Shown: positions 27,153 through 36,893 of the stretch, one piece after another
Position numbering within the stretch: the stretch's first letter is position 1
How the letters are laid out: every line of letters begins with the position of its first letter
Assembly: GCA_963773765.1 (NCBI GenBank)
Contig: CAVZCC010000005.1
Coordinates: forward strand, 496,001-560,000
Direction of reading: 5' to 3'
DNA: 64,000 nt
Origin: CAVZCC01 sp963773765
Lineage (GTDB): Bacteria > Actinomycetota > Acidimicrobiia > Acidimicrobiales > Microtrichaceae
Translations under genes and position numbers: made by a program
The notes under the pieces: model-generated
Told to the model about the DNA's origin: nothing
What the model saw: only the letters and a program-made list of their open reading frames with translations
Databases searched by the model: none

Positions 27153-28702
27153 CTGCTACCCCCGCTCGCCACCCCCGGGTCCCGGCCGCCCGGCCACGAC
27201 CCGTTGCCGGCCCGACCGGCCATGGTACCCAGCCCCCCGCGGGTTGCCGCACTCGGAAGGAGGTCCTCGGGGCGGTCCGGAACCGGTTCCGCCGGCTCCG
27301 ACTCCCCGGACCGCTCCGGGACGCCTCGGGAGGGGGTTCGCCACCAGCGGATGGCGGGGACCGACACCGCCAGCAGGACGAACGGAAGGAGCTGGACCCG
27401 CTGTCGGGCCAGGATGCCGCCGTTGCCGATACTCGAGAAGGCCACGACGAACAACAACGTGTAGGCGGCGGCGAAGATCAGGATCGGGCGGCGCCAGGCC
27501 GACGACGGCCAGAACCGGAGCCGCTTCACCGAGGTGACCACCAGGCCGAGGAGGAGCAGGCTCTCGGCGGCGGCGATCAGGTTGCCGGCGTTCCTGGCCT
27601 CCCACGGCAGAGGCCGGAACAACACCGACATGGTGCCGGCCGGGAGTTGCACCGGACCCGTCACCAACACCGGTTCGAACTGCGACTTGCCCACCTGGGT
27701 CCGTTCCAGGGTGAGTTCCAGGGCGGCCTCGGTACTGGTGGCCTCGCCCGCTTCCTGGGTGAAGAACCGGGACGTCTGCGTCGTCGCCACCGCCGCCGCC
27801 ACCACCATCACCACGAGGGCGGCGACACGCACCAACCGACCGCGACCGGAGGCTCCCTCGGCCCTGGTTCCCCCGAGGAAGGCGAACGCCGTGGCCACTG
27901 CGACCGCGAGGGCGGCCATGAGCGCCACGTGGGCGCGGATCAAGACCATCCCCCCCATGCCGACCACGAAGGGGATCACGCCCAGCAACCGGGCCCGTGG
28001 GGCCAGGAGCAGGCTGGCCCCGTAGAAGACGATGCCCAACAGGAACACCATCAGGGCGTCCTTGCCGATCGACGACGGCCAGAACAACAGGGACGGGAAG
28101 AACATCATGAGCACGGTGAAGCGGCGGTGGTCCATCTCCGGGAAGGCACGCTTCGCCCCCCGGAGGAACAGGACCGCACCCCAGAACGCGAGCCAGGAGA
28201 AGAGGAAGAAGGCTGCGAACTTCGACCGCCCCACGACCGCGTAGACATAGCCGGTGACCTTGATGATGCGACGGGTGGCGTCCTCGACGTCATCGATGGA
28301 GGCGATGCTCGGGATCCAGTTCCCGGCCCGGACCTTCTGGGCGTAGAGCCACCCGTCACTGTCGTAGCGGGCGGCGTCGGCCTCCCCCCCGTAGGCCTGG
28401 AAGATCACGAAGTACCGCACCAGCGAGAACGCCATCTTGGCCACGAGTCCCCACATCATGAGGCCGAACAGCCCGGGGTCCCGGTCGTGGTCGGCGAGGC
28501 GGCGGAGCACCGGAACCGACACGACCAGGATGACCAGGAGGACGACCATGGAGATCGCCACGTCGTAGCTGCCGCTGTTCAGGAACACCGCCAGACCGGC
28601 CAGCACGGCGAGGATGGCCAGGAACCCGGTTGCCAGCACCGGGAGCTCGGCGGAGGTGGCACCCGGCCCGGATGTCACCGGCGATCGGAAGCGGACGGAC
28701 AC
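27149..28702 (-). CDS. Polytopic membrane protein, possible polysaccharide polymerase
   Basis: About 517 aa from a GTG at 28700-28702, with ten or more membrane helices and a charged C-terminal tail of about 70 residues. The segment FFPSLLFWPSSIGKDALMVF and the periplasmic loop GGEADAARYDSDGWLYAQ resemble EpsG/Wzy-type or membrane glycosyltransferase proteins, but I cannot assign a family. Position next to the Wzz-kinase favours a Wzy-like role. Divergent from the acetyltransferase at 28788. Confidence 0.6.
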   Translation of the reverse strand: MSVRFRSPVTSGPGATSAELPVLATGFLAILAVLAGLAVFLNSGSYDVAISMVVLLVILVVSVPVLRRLADHDRDPGLFGLMMWGLVAKMAFSLVRYFVIFQAYGGEADAARYDSDGWLYAQKVRAGNWIPSIASIDDVEDATRRIIKVTGYVYAVVGRSKFAAFFLFSWLAFWGAVLFLRGAKRAFPEMDHRRFTVLMMFFPSLLFWPSSIGKDALMVFLLGIVFYGASLLLAPRARLLGVIPFVVGMGGMVLIRAHVALMAALAVAVATAFAFLGGTRAEGASGRGRLVRVAALVVMVVAAAVATTQTSRFFTQEAGEATSTEAALELTLERTQVGKSQFEPVLVTGPVQLPAGTMSVLFRPLPWEARNAGNLIAAAESLLLLGLVVTSVKRLRFWPSSAWRRPILIFAAAYTLLFVVAFSSIGNGGILARQRVQLLPFVLLAVSVPAIRWWRTPSRGVPERSGESEPAEPVPDRPEDLLPSAATRGGLGTMAGRAGNGSWPGGRDPGVASGGSR

Positions 28703-28787
28703 GACCTTCGATGGTACGGCCGCATCACCTCTGGGGCCATGCCAGGGATGGCGGACCGCTCCCCGGGCGCCGGTACCGTTGTCGGTC

Positions 28788-29765
28788 GTGGCAGCCGCCG
28801 ACCTCACCATCAGGCGTACCGTCGAGGCGGACCGTCCCGCCGTGGTGGAGTTGTGCCGGGCAGCACTGGGATGGTCGGCCGGCACCACGGACCAGGCGTT
28901 CTTCAGCTGGAAGCACGACCAGAACCCATTCGGACCGTCACCCATGTGGCTCGCCGAGGACGGGGACGGCCGACCGCTGGGGATTCGGGCCTTCCTCCGC
29001 TGGCGCTTCCGCCGGACGGATGGCTCCACCTTCCACGCCGTCAGGGCCGTGGACACGGCCACGCATCGCGACGCCCGGGGACAGGGCGTCTTCACCCGCC
29101 TGACGCTCGGCGCACTGCCGGAGTTGCGCCACGACGGCATCGACGCGGTGTTCAACACGCCCAACGACCAGAGCCGCCCCGGCTACCTGAAGATGGGCTG
29201 GAACGTGGTGGGTCGGGTCCCGGTCGCGGTGCGACCGACCGGCCCGACCGCCCTCCGACGCCTGGCCGGCGCCCGGACCGCGGCCGAGAAGTGGTCGGTC
29301 CCGGCCGACGTCGGCCGGACGCCGGCCGACGCGTTCGCCGATGACGCAGAGGTGGCAGCGCTGCTGCGACGCTGCCACCGGGCGGGGACGGCCACCGACC
29401 GGGATGCCGACTACCTCCGGTGGAGGTACGGGTTCGGGCCGCTGCACTACCGGGTCCTTCCGGTCGGGCCCGACCTGTCGGACGGATGCGCCGTGGTCCG
29501 GTTCCGGCGACGGGGTCCTGCGCTGGAGTGCACCGTGGCCGAGACCCTGCTCCCCGACGCCCGCCGGGGCATCGGGGTGCTGCATGACGCCGCGGCCGCG
29601 GTCGGGGCCGACTACCTGATCGCCGCCCGGGGATTCGGCACGCCGAGGTCGTTCCTCCCCGCTCCGGGGGTGGGGCCGGTCCTGACCTGGCGACCGGTCG
29701 GCCGGCCCGGCACGCCCCGCATGAGGGACCTCGCCCTGTCCCTCGGTGACGTGGAGCTGTTCTGA
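28788..29765 (+). CDS. GNAT-family acetyltransferase of a polysaccharide locus
   Basis: 325 aa, GTG start. Two GNAT-like halves: LTIRRTVEADRPAVVELCRA at the N-terminus, the WKHDQNPFGPSPMWLAED motif, VDTATHRDARGQGVFTRLTL (acetyl-CoA loop) and FNTPNDQSRPGYLKMGW, then a second domain with RDADYLRWRYGFGPLHYRVL. This is the layout of FemAB/GNAT-like proteins often seen beside glycosyltransferases. Acceptor unknown. The next gene starts two bases after the stop. Confidence 0.72.
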   Translation: MAAADLTIRRTVEADRPAVVELCRAALGWSAGTTDQAFFSWKHDQNPFGPSPMWLAEDGDGRPLGIRAFLRWRFRRTDGSTFHAVRAVDTATHRDARGQGVFTRLTLGALPELRHDGIDAVFNTPNDQSRPGYLKMGWNVVGRVPVAVRPTGPTALRRLAGARTAAEKWSVPADVGRTPADAFADDAEVAALLRRCHRAGTATDRDADYLRWRYGFGPLHYRVLPVGPDLSDGCAVVRFRRRGPALECTVAETLLPDARRGIGVLHDAAAAVGADYLIAARGFGTPRSFLPAPGVGPVLTWRPVGRPGTPRMRDLALSLGDVELF

Positions 29766-29767
29766 GC

Positions 29768-31549
29768 ATGGCTCCCCGGCTCCCCCGACGGCTCCCCCGA
29801 CTGTCCGCCTCCTACAGGCGGGTCGAGCCGTTCCTTCCCTCCCGGTCGCACCTCCGGCTGGTGGGCGTCGGCACCAGCGGCTTCCTGTCGGGCATCACCG
29901 AGGCCGCAGTCCTGGTGCTCCTGGCGCTCGGGGCCAACGCCCTGGTCCAGGGCGACCACACCGTGACGATCGCCGGCGTGGAGGTCTCCCTCGGCTGGGC
30001 GATGGCCATGGCGGCCGCACTCCTGGTGGCAAAGGCGGTCTCGGTGCTGGTGAACGCGGCGATCTCGGCCCGGCTGGGCGCCGATGTGCTGACGATCGTG
30101 CGGACCAGACTGGCCCGTAGCTATCTGGAGGCCTCGTTCGCCCGGCGCAGCGGGCGGCCCCGTGGCGACGTGCAGGTGCTCATCACCAACCACGCCGAGG
30201 CGGTGGCCGAGTTCGCGGTGACGATCGCCTGGACGCTCACGATCCTGCTCAACCTGGCCACCTTCATCCTGGCAGCAGTCGTGGTGAACCCATTGGCCGC
30301 GATCGGCATCGTGGTGCTGGGTGCACTTCTGCTCGCCCTCCTTCGCCCGCTCACCACCACCATGCGACGGACCACCACGAGCTACATCGGCGGGCTGCGC
30401 TCGCTGGGGGCGGACGTGACCGAGTTGGAGGAGGCATCCCGCGACCTGGAGACCTTCGGCGTCCGGGACCGCGCCGCCGCCGGCCTGAGTCGCCGCATCG
30501 AGGACAGCTCCCAGGCGTTCGGGCGTTCCCGCGCCCTGCAGCTGGCCACCCCACCGCTGTACCAGTCACTGGCCCTCGGGGTCATCGTGGCGGTCCTCGG
30601 GGTGCTGGCCGCCCGCGGCGGGGAGGGCCAACTGGCCGCCTTCGGCGCCGTCGTGCTGCTGCTGCTCCGGTCACTGAGCGCAGGCCAGCAACTGGTGACC
30701 GCATCGCAGCGCCTGACCGACCGGGGAACCTACGTCGACCAGATCCGGTCCGAGCTCCAGGTCGACGAGGCGTCCCGGCCCGCGACCGGCAGCCGGGTGG
30801 TGGACTCGGTCCAGGACATCCGCTTCGAGGGTGTGACGTTCGCCTACCCGGGCGGCCACCAAGCCCTGGACGACGTCACGGCGCGCATCGGGGCGCGGGA
30901 GTCCATCGGCGTGATCGGCCCGTCCGGGGCGGGCAAGTCGACCCTGGTCCAGGTGCTGCTGCGCCTCCAGCCTCCGACCGGCGGTCGCGTGTGCCTGGGG
31001 GACGTGCCCATCGAGGAGATCTCCGCGGACAGCTGGGCCGAGCTCCTCGCCTATGTGCCGCAGGAGCCCGTGGTGATCCGCGCCTCGGTCGCGGACAACA
31101 TCCGCTTCTTCCGTGAGCTCTCCGACGACCGAGTCCGCGAAGCAGCCCGCCTGGCACACCTCGACGAGGTCCTGGCCGAGCTCCCCGACGGGATCCACAC
31201 CGTGCTGGAGCCGGGTCACTCCGGGCTGTCCGGGGGCCAGCGCCAGCGCGTGGCGATCGCCCGGGCACTGGCCGGCCGTCCGCAGCTGCTCGTCCTGGAC
31301 GAACCGACCAGCGCCCTCGACGCCATCTCCGAACGGGCGGTCCAGGCGACCCTGGCCCAACTGCACGGGACCATCACCCTGGTGGTGGTGGCACACCGCA
31401 TGTCGACCCTGGAGTTCTGCGACCGCCTCCTGGTCCTGGGCGACGGCCGGGTGGAGGCGTTCGACCGTCCCCAGCGCCTCCGGGACGTGTCCGAGTTCTA
31501 CCTCAGCGCGGGCGGCGGCGCGGCCGACCCGGGGTCAGAAGGCACCTGA
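29768..31549 (+). CDS. ABC exporter, MsbA/PglK-like (fused permease-ATPase)
   Basis: 593 aa. Six helices in about 35-320, then a nucleotide-binding domain: Walker A GPSGAGKST, Q-loop YVPQEPVV, signature LSGGQRQRVAIARAL, Walker B LLVLDEPTSALD and H-loop VVVAHR. All catalytic motifs are intact. In this locus it may flip a lipid-linked glycan, as PglK does; this is inference from context. Its last 15 bases overlap the end of a convergent glycosyltransferase gene. Confidence 0.88.
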   Translation: MAPRLPRRLPRLSASYRRVEPFLPSRSHLRLVGVGTSGFLSGITEAAVLVLLALGANALVQGDHTVTIAGVEVSLGWAMAMAAALLVAKAVSVLVNAAISARLGADVLTIVRTRLARSYLEASFARRSGRPRGDVQVLITNHAEAVAEFAVTIAWTLTILLNLATFILAAVVVNPLAAIGIVVLGALLLALLRPLTTTMRRTTTSYIGGLRSLGADVTELEEASRDLETFGVRDRAAAGLSRRIEDSSQAFGRSRALQLATPPLYQSLALGVIVAVLGVLAARGGEGQLAAFGAVVLLLLRSLSAGQQLVTASQRLTDRGTYVDQIRSELQVDEASRPATGSRVVDSVQDIRFEGVTFAYPGGHQALDDVTARIGARESIGVIGPSGAGKSTLVQVLLRLQPPTGGRVCLGDVPIEEISADSWAELLAYVPQEPVVIRASVADNIRFFRELSDDRVREAARLAHLDEVLAELPDGIHTVLEPGHSGLSGGQRQRVAIARALAGRPQLLVLDEPTSALDAISERAVQATLAQLHGTITLVVVAHRMSTLEFCDRLLVLGDGRVEAFDRPQRLRDVSEFYLSAGGGAADPGSEGT

Positions 31550-32707
31550 CGCCAGGTCCCGGTACATCTCCGCCATGGCATCCGCTGCGGCATCCAGGGT
31601 GAACCGTCCCAGGAACTCCCGGTGCGCAACCTCGGCCCGTGAGCGGGCCGACAGCGGGTCGTCCATCGCGGCCGACAGGGCCCGCCCCAGGGCGTCCGGG
31701 TCGCCTGGTTCGGCCAGGAGTGCGTCCCGGCCGTCCTCCAGCACGCCCTCGAGTCCCTGGAGGCGACTGCACACCACGGGCACCCCTGCGGCCATGGCCT
31801 CGATCACAGCGCCCGCCGCTCCCTCGTTGACCGAGGCGAGGACGAACACATCCGCCGCGGCCAGGAGCACGGGCACATCGGATCGATCACCCAGGTCGGT
31901 CACCACGTCGCGGTGGCGCATCCCGTCCAGGGTCCGGCGGATCGCCGGCGTGGCAGGGCCCGGCGGGCCTGCCATCAGCAGCCGGAGCCCCGGACGGTCC
32001 GCGGCGATCCTGTCCACGGCCTCCAGCAGGAACACATGGCCCTTCTGCGGATACTGGCGGGCCACCGTGAGCAGCACGGTCTCGTCGTCGGGGAGCCCCA
32101 GCCGGGAACGAGCCTCCGCACGCCGAGCCGGTGTGACACGGGGGAACTGTTCGGGGTCCCGCCCGCGCTCCACCACCCGGACCCGGCCGGACGGGACGCC
32201 GAGCGCGGCGATGCCGTCCTCGGCGACCCCCCGGGTGACGGCGTGGAAGCGGCTCCTGGCCACCCGGCCGGACCAACGGTCGATCTCCCGCACCGTGCGC
32301 CGCTTCCACGGGGCGATCGCCGACGTCGGTGCCAGCGCGGAATAGGTGGTGTTGGCCCAGGTGGTGAGCACCGGGACTCCCGTGCCCACTGACGCGAGCC
32401 GGGTCGCCACGTCGGCCGCGAACAAGGTGGAGTGGAGGACCTCGGGCTCCACCGCGTCGATCACCGGGCGGAGCGCAGCCACACGCCTGGGCACGGCGGT
32501 GAGCGCATCGGGGTCCTCCCCCGCCACGGACAGGTCGTGGACCACCACACCCATGCGTTCCAGGTCCGGAACCAGGTCCTGGGTCTCGCACAGCACGGCC
32601 AGGTGCGGTTGGATCCCCCGGTCCATGAGCCGCGGGGCCAACATCACGAGTGACTGCTCCGCGCCGCCACCACGGACGACCTTGGGGAGCACCTGGAGGA
32701 CCCGCAT
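31535..32707 (-). CDS. GT4 glycosyltransferase
   Basis: About 390 aa from ATG 32705-32707 (an ATG three codons upstream is also possible). N-terminal RVLQVLPKVVRGGGAEQSLV is the GT-B sugar-acceptor loop, and the C-terminal donor site reads ASVNEGAAGAVIEAMAAGVP (E-x7-E). Retaining GT4 enzymes transfer a sugar from a nucleotide sugar. Specificity unknown. Confidence 0.87.
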   Translation of the reverse strand: MRVLQVLPKVVRGGGAEQSLVMLAPRLMDRGIQPHLAVLCETQDLVPDLERMGVVVHDLSVAGEDPDALTAVPRRVAALRPVIDAVEPEVLHSTLFAADVATRLASVGTGVPVLTTWANTTYSALAPTSAIAPWKRRTVREIDRWSGRVARSRFHAVTRGVAEDGIAALGVPSGRVRVVERGRDPEQFPRVTPARRAEARSRLGLPDDETVLLTVARQYPQKGHVFLLEAVDRIAADRPGLRLLMAGPPGPATPAIRRTLDGMRHRDVVTDLGDRSDVPVLLAAADVFVLASVNEGAAGAVIEAMAAGVPVVCSRLQGLEGVLEDGRDALLAEPGDPDALGRALSAAMDDPLSARSRAEVAHREFLGRFTLDAAADAMAEMYRDLASGAF

Positions 32708-32776
32708 CGGGTGCATTCTGCCCGGACCGGCCCGAAACCGGCGATGCCGATGCTGCCCAGCGGCCATGATGCGACC

Positions 32777-33887
32777 GTGTCGCGGGTCCTGATGGTCACG
32801 ACGTCGCCCGAGCGACGGGGAGCCGAGGTGTTCGCCTCCACGCTGGCCGACGAGCTGGACGCCCGCGGCCACTCCTGCACCGTGATGGCGGTCCGACCCA
32901 CCACCTCCGACCGGCCGCTGCCGGTCAGGGTGGCAGGGCGGTCGCGGTGGGACCCGGTCGGACTGGCCCGGCTGACACGCGGCGGCTGCGGCGCACGACG
33001 TCGTGGTGGGCCATGGTTCGGTGACCCTGATCGCCGGGGCTGCCATCGCCGCCGGGGCCCGACGGCCGTTCATCTACCGCAGCATCGGGGACCCGGAGCA
33101 GTGGGGTGACGTCCGGCTGGCGTCACTGCGCGTGCGGCGCCCGATGCGACGGGCCGCCGCCGTGGTCGCCCTCTACGACCGTGCCCGAGGGGCGCTCATC
33201 GACCGGCACGGGCTCCCGCCGGGACGCGTGCGGGTCATCCCCAACGCCGTGGACGCAGACGGGCTGGGTCCGGTGGACGAAGGCGCCCGCGCCGCGGCCC
33301 GCGCCCGCCTGGGGCTCGACGACGGGATCCGGTGGGTCGGCTACCTCGGTGCCCTCAGCGCCGAGAAGCGGCCGGAGGTCGCCGTCCGGGTCATCGCCGC
33401 GACGGCGGGCACGGGCCTGGTGGTGGCGGGCGACGGACCGCTGCGGGCCAGGACCGAGCGCCTGGCCGCGGCGCTGGCCCCGGGCCGGACCCGGTTCCTG
33501 GGTGCCGTGGACCACCCCCGGGAGCTGCTGGACGCGGTGGAGGGCCTGCTGCTCCCCAGCCGCACGGAGGGCATCCCGGCCGCCGCCATCGAGGCCGGGA
33601 TGTGTGGGCTGCCCGTGGTGGCGTCAGCCGTGGGCGGCCTGGTCGAGGTCATCGACGACGGGCGCACCGGGCGGCTGGTGGCGACCGACGGGGACGACGG
33701 GGCCGGTGTGGGACCTCTCCAGGAGGCGCTGCTCGATGCCCTGGCCCACGCCGTGCCCATGGGGGGTGCGGCCCGGGAGCGGTGCCTGTCCCGATACTCC
33801 ATGGCCGTGGTGGCGGATTCCTGGAGTGCCCTGGTCGACGAGGTGGTCAACCACCCATCCGGTGGTCGTGCCAGGCGAGGAACATGA
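32777..33887 (+). CDS. GT4 glycosyltransferase, one frameshift
   Basis: About 369 aa repaired. GTG start giving RVLMVTTSPERRGAEVFAST; after one extra base at about 32978-32990 the frame continues AAAHDVVVGHGSVTLIAGAA, then SAEKRPEVAVRVIAATAGTG and the donor motif LPSRTEGIPAAAIEAGMCGL. The last 41 bases overlap the end of the convergent asparagine synthase gene. Confidence 0.85.
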
Positions 33888-35784
33888 GGACGTCCCACAA
33901 CCGATAGCCGTGGTTGCGGACACCGAGCAGATGCTCGTCCCACGTGGACCGGACCGTGGCGGCGTCGAACCACTCGCCGGCCGTCGGCCCGCTGAGCAGG
34001 TCGCCCGCCCAGTCCCGCAGGGGCCCGCGCAGCCAGGCGTCCAGGGGGACGCCGAAGCCCGTCTTGGTCCGGTCCACCATGGATCGTGGCACGTGACGGT
34101 CCAGGAGCCGGCGCACCACCGCCTTGGACTCGCCGTCGGCGGAACGCATCGACATCGGCAGCCGGGCCGCGAACTCGACGATGCGTCGATCGAGGAACGG
34201 CACCCGGCCTTCCAGCCCGACCGACATGGTGGCCCGGTCGACCTTGGTGAGGATGTCGTCCGGCAGGTACGTGAGCAGGTCGACGGCCATCATCTGGCCG
34301 GTGGGATCCGCCAGCCCCGGCCACCGATCCGGCCGGGAGGCGAGGACCGCCGGGTCCCTGCCGCCGGGGGCGACCGAGGCCGGGTCGGGCCAGTGCGAGA
34401 CCACCCGGAGGTACATCTCGGCGGGACCTTCCAGGGCTGCGATGCTCGCCGCCTTCTCCACCTTCAGCCCCAGCTGGCGGGGCCGCACCCGGGCCGGGAT
34501 GACCTGTCCCAGCTGGTCCCAGCGTGCCGGGGGCATCCGGGTTGCCGCATCCGCGACGAATCGTCGGGCCCCGATCGGGATCCGACGCACGCGGCGGTCG
34601 ATCCCCGGGATCCAGCGGTAGCGGTTGTACCCACCGAACAGCTCGTCGCCCCCATCGCCGCTCAGGACGACGGTCACGTGGGTCCGCGCCATCTCCGAGA
34701 CCAGGACGGTCGGGATCTGGGACGAGTCGGCGAACGGCTCGTCGTAGATGGTCGGCAGGCGTTCCACCACCGCCAACGCGTCCTCGCCGGTGGCGATCAG
34801 CTCATGGTGGCGGGTCCCCAGGTGCCGCGCCACGCGGCGGGCGTCGTCGGACTCGTCGAAGCCGGAGTGGGGCGAACCGATGGTGAAGGTGTTGACGGGG
34901 CCGGGCGAGACCGCCTGCATGGCCGACACGATCGTGGTGGAGTCGATGCCGCCCGAGAGGAAGGCACCCACCGGCACATCTGCCACCAGCCGGCGTTCGA
35001 CCGCTGAGCGCAGCAGCAGGTCCAGTTCGTCGACGGCCTCACGCTCGGACCCGACGAAGGGGTCCGACGAAGCGGCCTCCACGACCTCCGCGTAGGACCA
35101 GTAGGGCTCCGGTTCGCCGATCCGGCCGTCGTCGGTCACGGTCACGGTGCAGCCGGGCGGGAGCTTCCGGGCGTCGCGGTAGATCGACAGCGGAGTGGGC
35201 ACGTACTTGTAGCGGAGCAGGCCGCACACGGCATCGGGGTCGATGGTGGGGTCGAACCGGGGATGGCACCGGAGTGCGTCCAGGCCGGAGCCGAACACGA
35301 CCGTGCGGTCGGCGGTGCCGTAGTACAGCGGCTTCTCACCCACCCGGTCCCGGGCCAGGGTCAGTCGGCGTTCGCGGCGGTCCCACAGCGCGAACGCCCA
35401 CATGCCCTCGGCCCGCTCGAGCGTGGCGGCCACCCCCCAGGTCGCGATGGCCTCCAGCAGGACCTCCGTGTCCGAGTGCCCCCGGAACGACACCCCCGCC
35501 GCGCGCAGGTCACGGACCAGCCCGCGGTGGTTGTAGACCTCGCCGTTGTAGGCGAGCACCCAGCGACCGTCGGCCGACACCATGGGCTGGGCGCCGGCCT
35601 CGCTCAGGTCCTGGATGCTGAGCCGCCGGTGGCCGAGGCCCACACCGACCTCGGCATCGGCCCACTCACCCGAGCCGTCCGGTCCCCGGGCGGCCAGGGC
35701 TGCCGCCATGCGCGACGCCGTGGACCGGAGGGCGTCGGTGCCGGTCGACGCCGTGGGATCCAGGAGCCCGGCGAACCCGCACAT
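33847..35784 (-). CDS. asnB: Asparagine synthase (glutamine-hydrolysing)
   Basis: 645 aa. Class II glutaminase with Cys2 nucleophile (MCGFAGLLD), NGEVYNHRGL and GHSDTEVLLEA; synthetase P-loop FLSGGIDSTTIVSA; LSGDGGDELFGGYNRYR. Members of this family in polysaccharide loci are often predicted to amidate sugar carboxylates rather than make free asparagine; that is a possibility here. Its ATG overlaps the upstream glycosyltransferase stop (TGATG). Confidence 0.9.
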   Translation of the reverse strand: MCGFAGLLDPTASTGTDALRSTASRMAAALAARGPDGSGEWADAEVGVGLGHRRLSIQDLSEAGAQPMVSADGRWVLAYNGEVYNHRGLVRDLRAAGVSFRGHSDTEVLLEAIATWGVAATLERAEGMWAFALWDRRERRLTLARDRVGEKPLYYGTADRTVVFGSGLDALRCHPRFDPTIDPDAVCGLLRYKYVPTPLSIYRDARKLPPGCTVTVTDDGRIGEPEPYWSYAEVVEAASSDPFVGSEREAVDELDLLLRSAVERRLVADVPVGAFLSGGIDSTTIVSAMQAVSPGPVNTFTIGSPHSGFDESDDARRVARHLGTRHHELIATGEDALAVVERLPTIYDEPFADSSQIPTVLVSEMARTHVTVVLSGDGGDELFGGYNRYRWIPGIDRRVRRIPIGARRFVADAATRMPPARWDQLGQVIPARVRPRQLGLKVEKAASIAALEGPAEMYLRVVSHWPDPASVAPGGRDPAVLASRPDRWPGLADPTGQMMAVDLLTYLPDDILTKVDRATMSVGLEGRVPFLDRRIVEFAARLPMSMRSADGESKAVVRRLLDRHVPRSMVDRTKTGFGVPLDAWLRGPLRDWAGDLLSGPTAGEWFDAATVRSTWDEHLLGVRNHGYRLWDVLMFLAWHDHRMGG

Positions 35785-36893
35785 CAGCGTCGCCCCCCCA
35801 CCACGTACAGCTCCTCCAACCGACGCACGGCGGACGACGCGTCGAACTGCTCCGCCCGGACGGCGGCGGCCGCTCCGAGCGCGCTGCGCAGCCCCGGGTC
35901 CCGGGCCAGCTCGACCAGGGCATCGGCCAGGGGCCCGACCCGGCCCGGAGGCACCACGCGACCGACCGACGGGTCCACGACGTGGGGCATCCCGCCGACC
36001 GCCGTGACCACCACCGGCAGGCCCAACGCGAGCGCCTCCATGAGCGCCACCGGCAGTCCCTCCTGGTCCGAGGACAGGGCGAACACGTCGAAGGCCGACA
36101 TGACGGCGGGGGCGTCGGGCACGTGGCCGAGGAACCGGAACCGGTCACCCAGGCCCAGGCGGTCCCGACGGGACACCAGGTCCTCCTCCAGCGGTCCCTG
36201 ACCCAGGGACACGAACCGCACCGACGGCACGCGCCGCACCACCTCCGCTGCGGCCTCCAGCATCAGTGGGTAGTTCTTCTGCACCCGGAGGTTCGCCACC
36301 ACCCCGACCAGCACCTCGTCGGGGCCCACCCCCAGCTGCTGGCGGGCGGCCGACCGCTCCGACCGTCGTTGCTTCACCGCGGCCAGTTCGAGGCCGTGGA
36401 TGACGGTCTCCACCTGGCGGCGGAGCCGGGGTGGCGCCGAGTCGCGGGCCGCGGCGGACACGGCAACCGTGGCGTCGTCGAGCCCGTACGTGAGCCGGTT
36501 GGCCACCCGGGTGGCGGGCGCGTAGTCGGCCCACGAGTTGTGCTCGGTGTAGACGAGACGGGGCCGGTTCGGTCGGGCCCGGAGGACGGGCCGGAGCACC
36601 GCGGCGACCGCGGGCGAGTGCACGTGCACCACGTCGATCCGCAGTCGATCGACGAGACGCAGGACCCGCAGCACCCACCGCGGGTCCTCCGGGTGCCCCC
36701 GTCCCACGTCGACACACGGCACGTCGGCCGCCTCGAGCTCCGGACGCAACGAGTTGGGACGCTCCACCAGGAACGCGACCACGTAGTCGAAGCGCTCACG
36801 GTCACCGGTGCGGGCATGGGTCAGCAGCAACCGCTCCATGCCGCCGGGACCCAGGCCCTTGGCCACCCAGAGGACGTGGACGCGCTCAGGCAC
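35784..36893 (-). CDS. GT4 glycosyltransferase
   Basis: 369 aa, GTG start. Acceptor loop HVLWVAKGLGPGGMERLLLT, donor region VANLRVQKNYPLMLEAAAEV and SSDQEGLPVALMEALALGLP with the E-x7-E pair. Translationally coupled to asnB downstream and overlapping the aminotransferase upstream by eight bases. Confidence 0.88.
   Translation of the reverse strand: MPERVHVLWVAKGLGPGGMERLLLTHARTGDRERFDYVVAFLVERPNSLRPELEAADVPCVDVGRGHPEDPRWVLRVLRLVDRLRIDVVHVHSPAVAAVLRPVLRARPNRPRLVYTEHNSWADYAPATRVANRLTYGLDDATVAVSAAARDSAPPRLRRQVETVIHGLELAAVKQRRSERSAARQQLGVGPDEVLVGVVANLRVQKNYPLMLEAAAEVVRRVPSVRFVSLGQGPLEEDLVSRRDRLGLGDRFRFLGHVPDAPAVMSAFDVFALSSDQEGLPVALMEALALGLPVVVTAVGGMPHVVDPSVGRVVPPGRVGPLADALVELARDPGLRSALGAAAAVRAEQFDASSAVRRLEELYVVGGRR

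Noticed and set aside
33847..35784. Lasso-peptide cyclase (asparagine-synthase homologue) beside PqqD
   Set aside because: The protein has an intact Cys2 glutaminase domain and full AsnB length, and no transglutaminase-like leader protease or lasso precursor is nearby.
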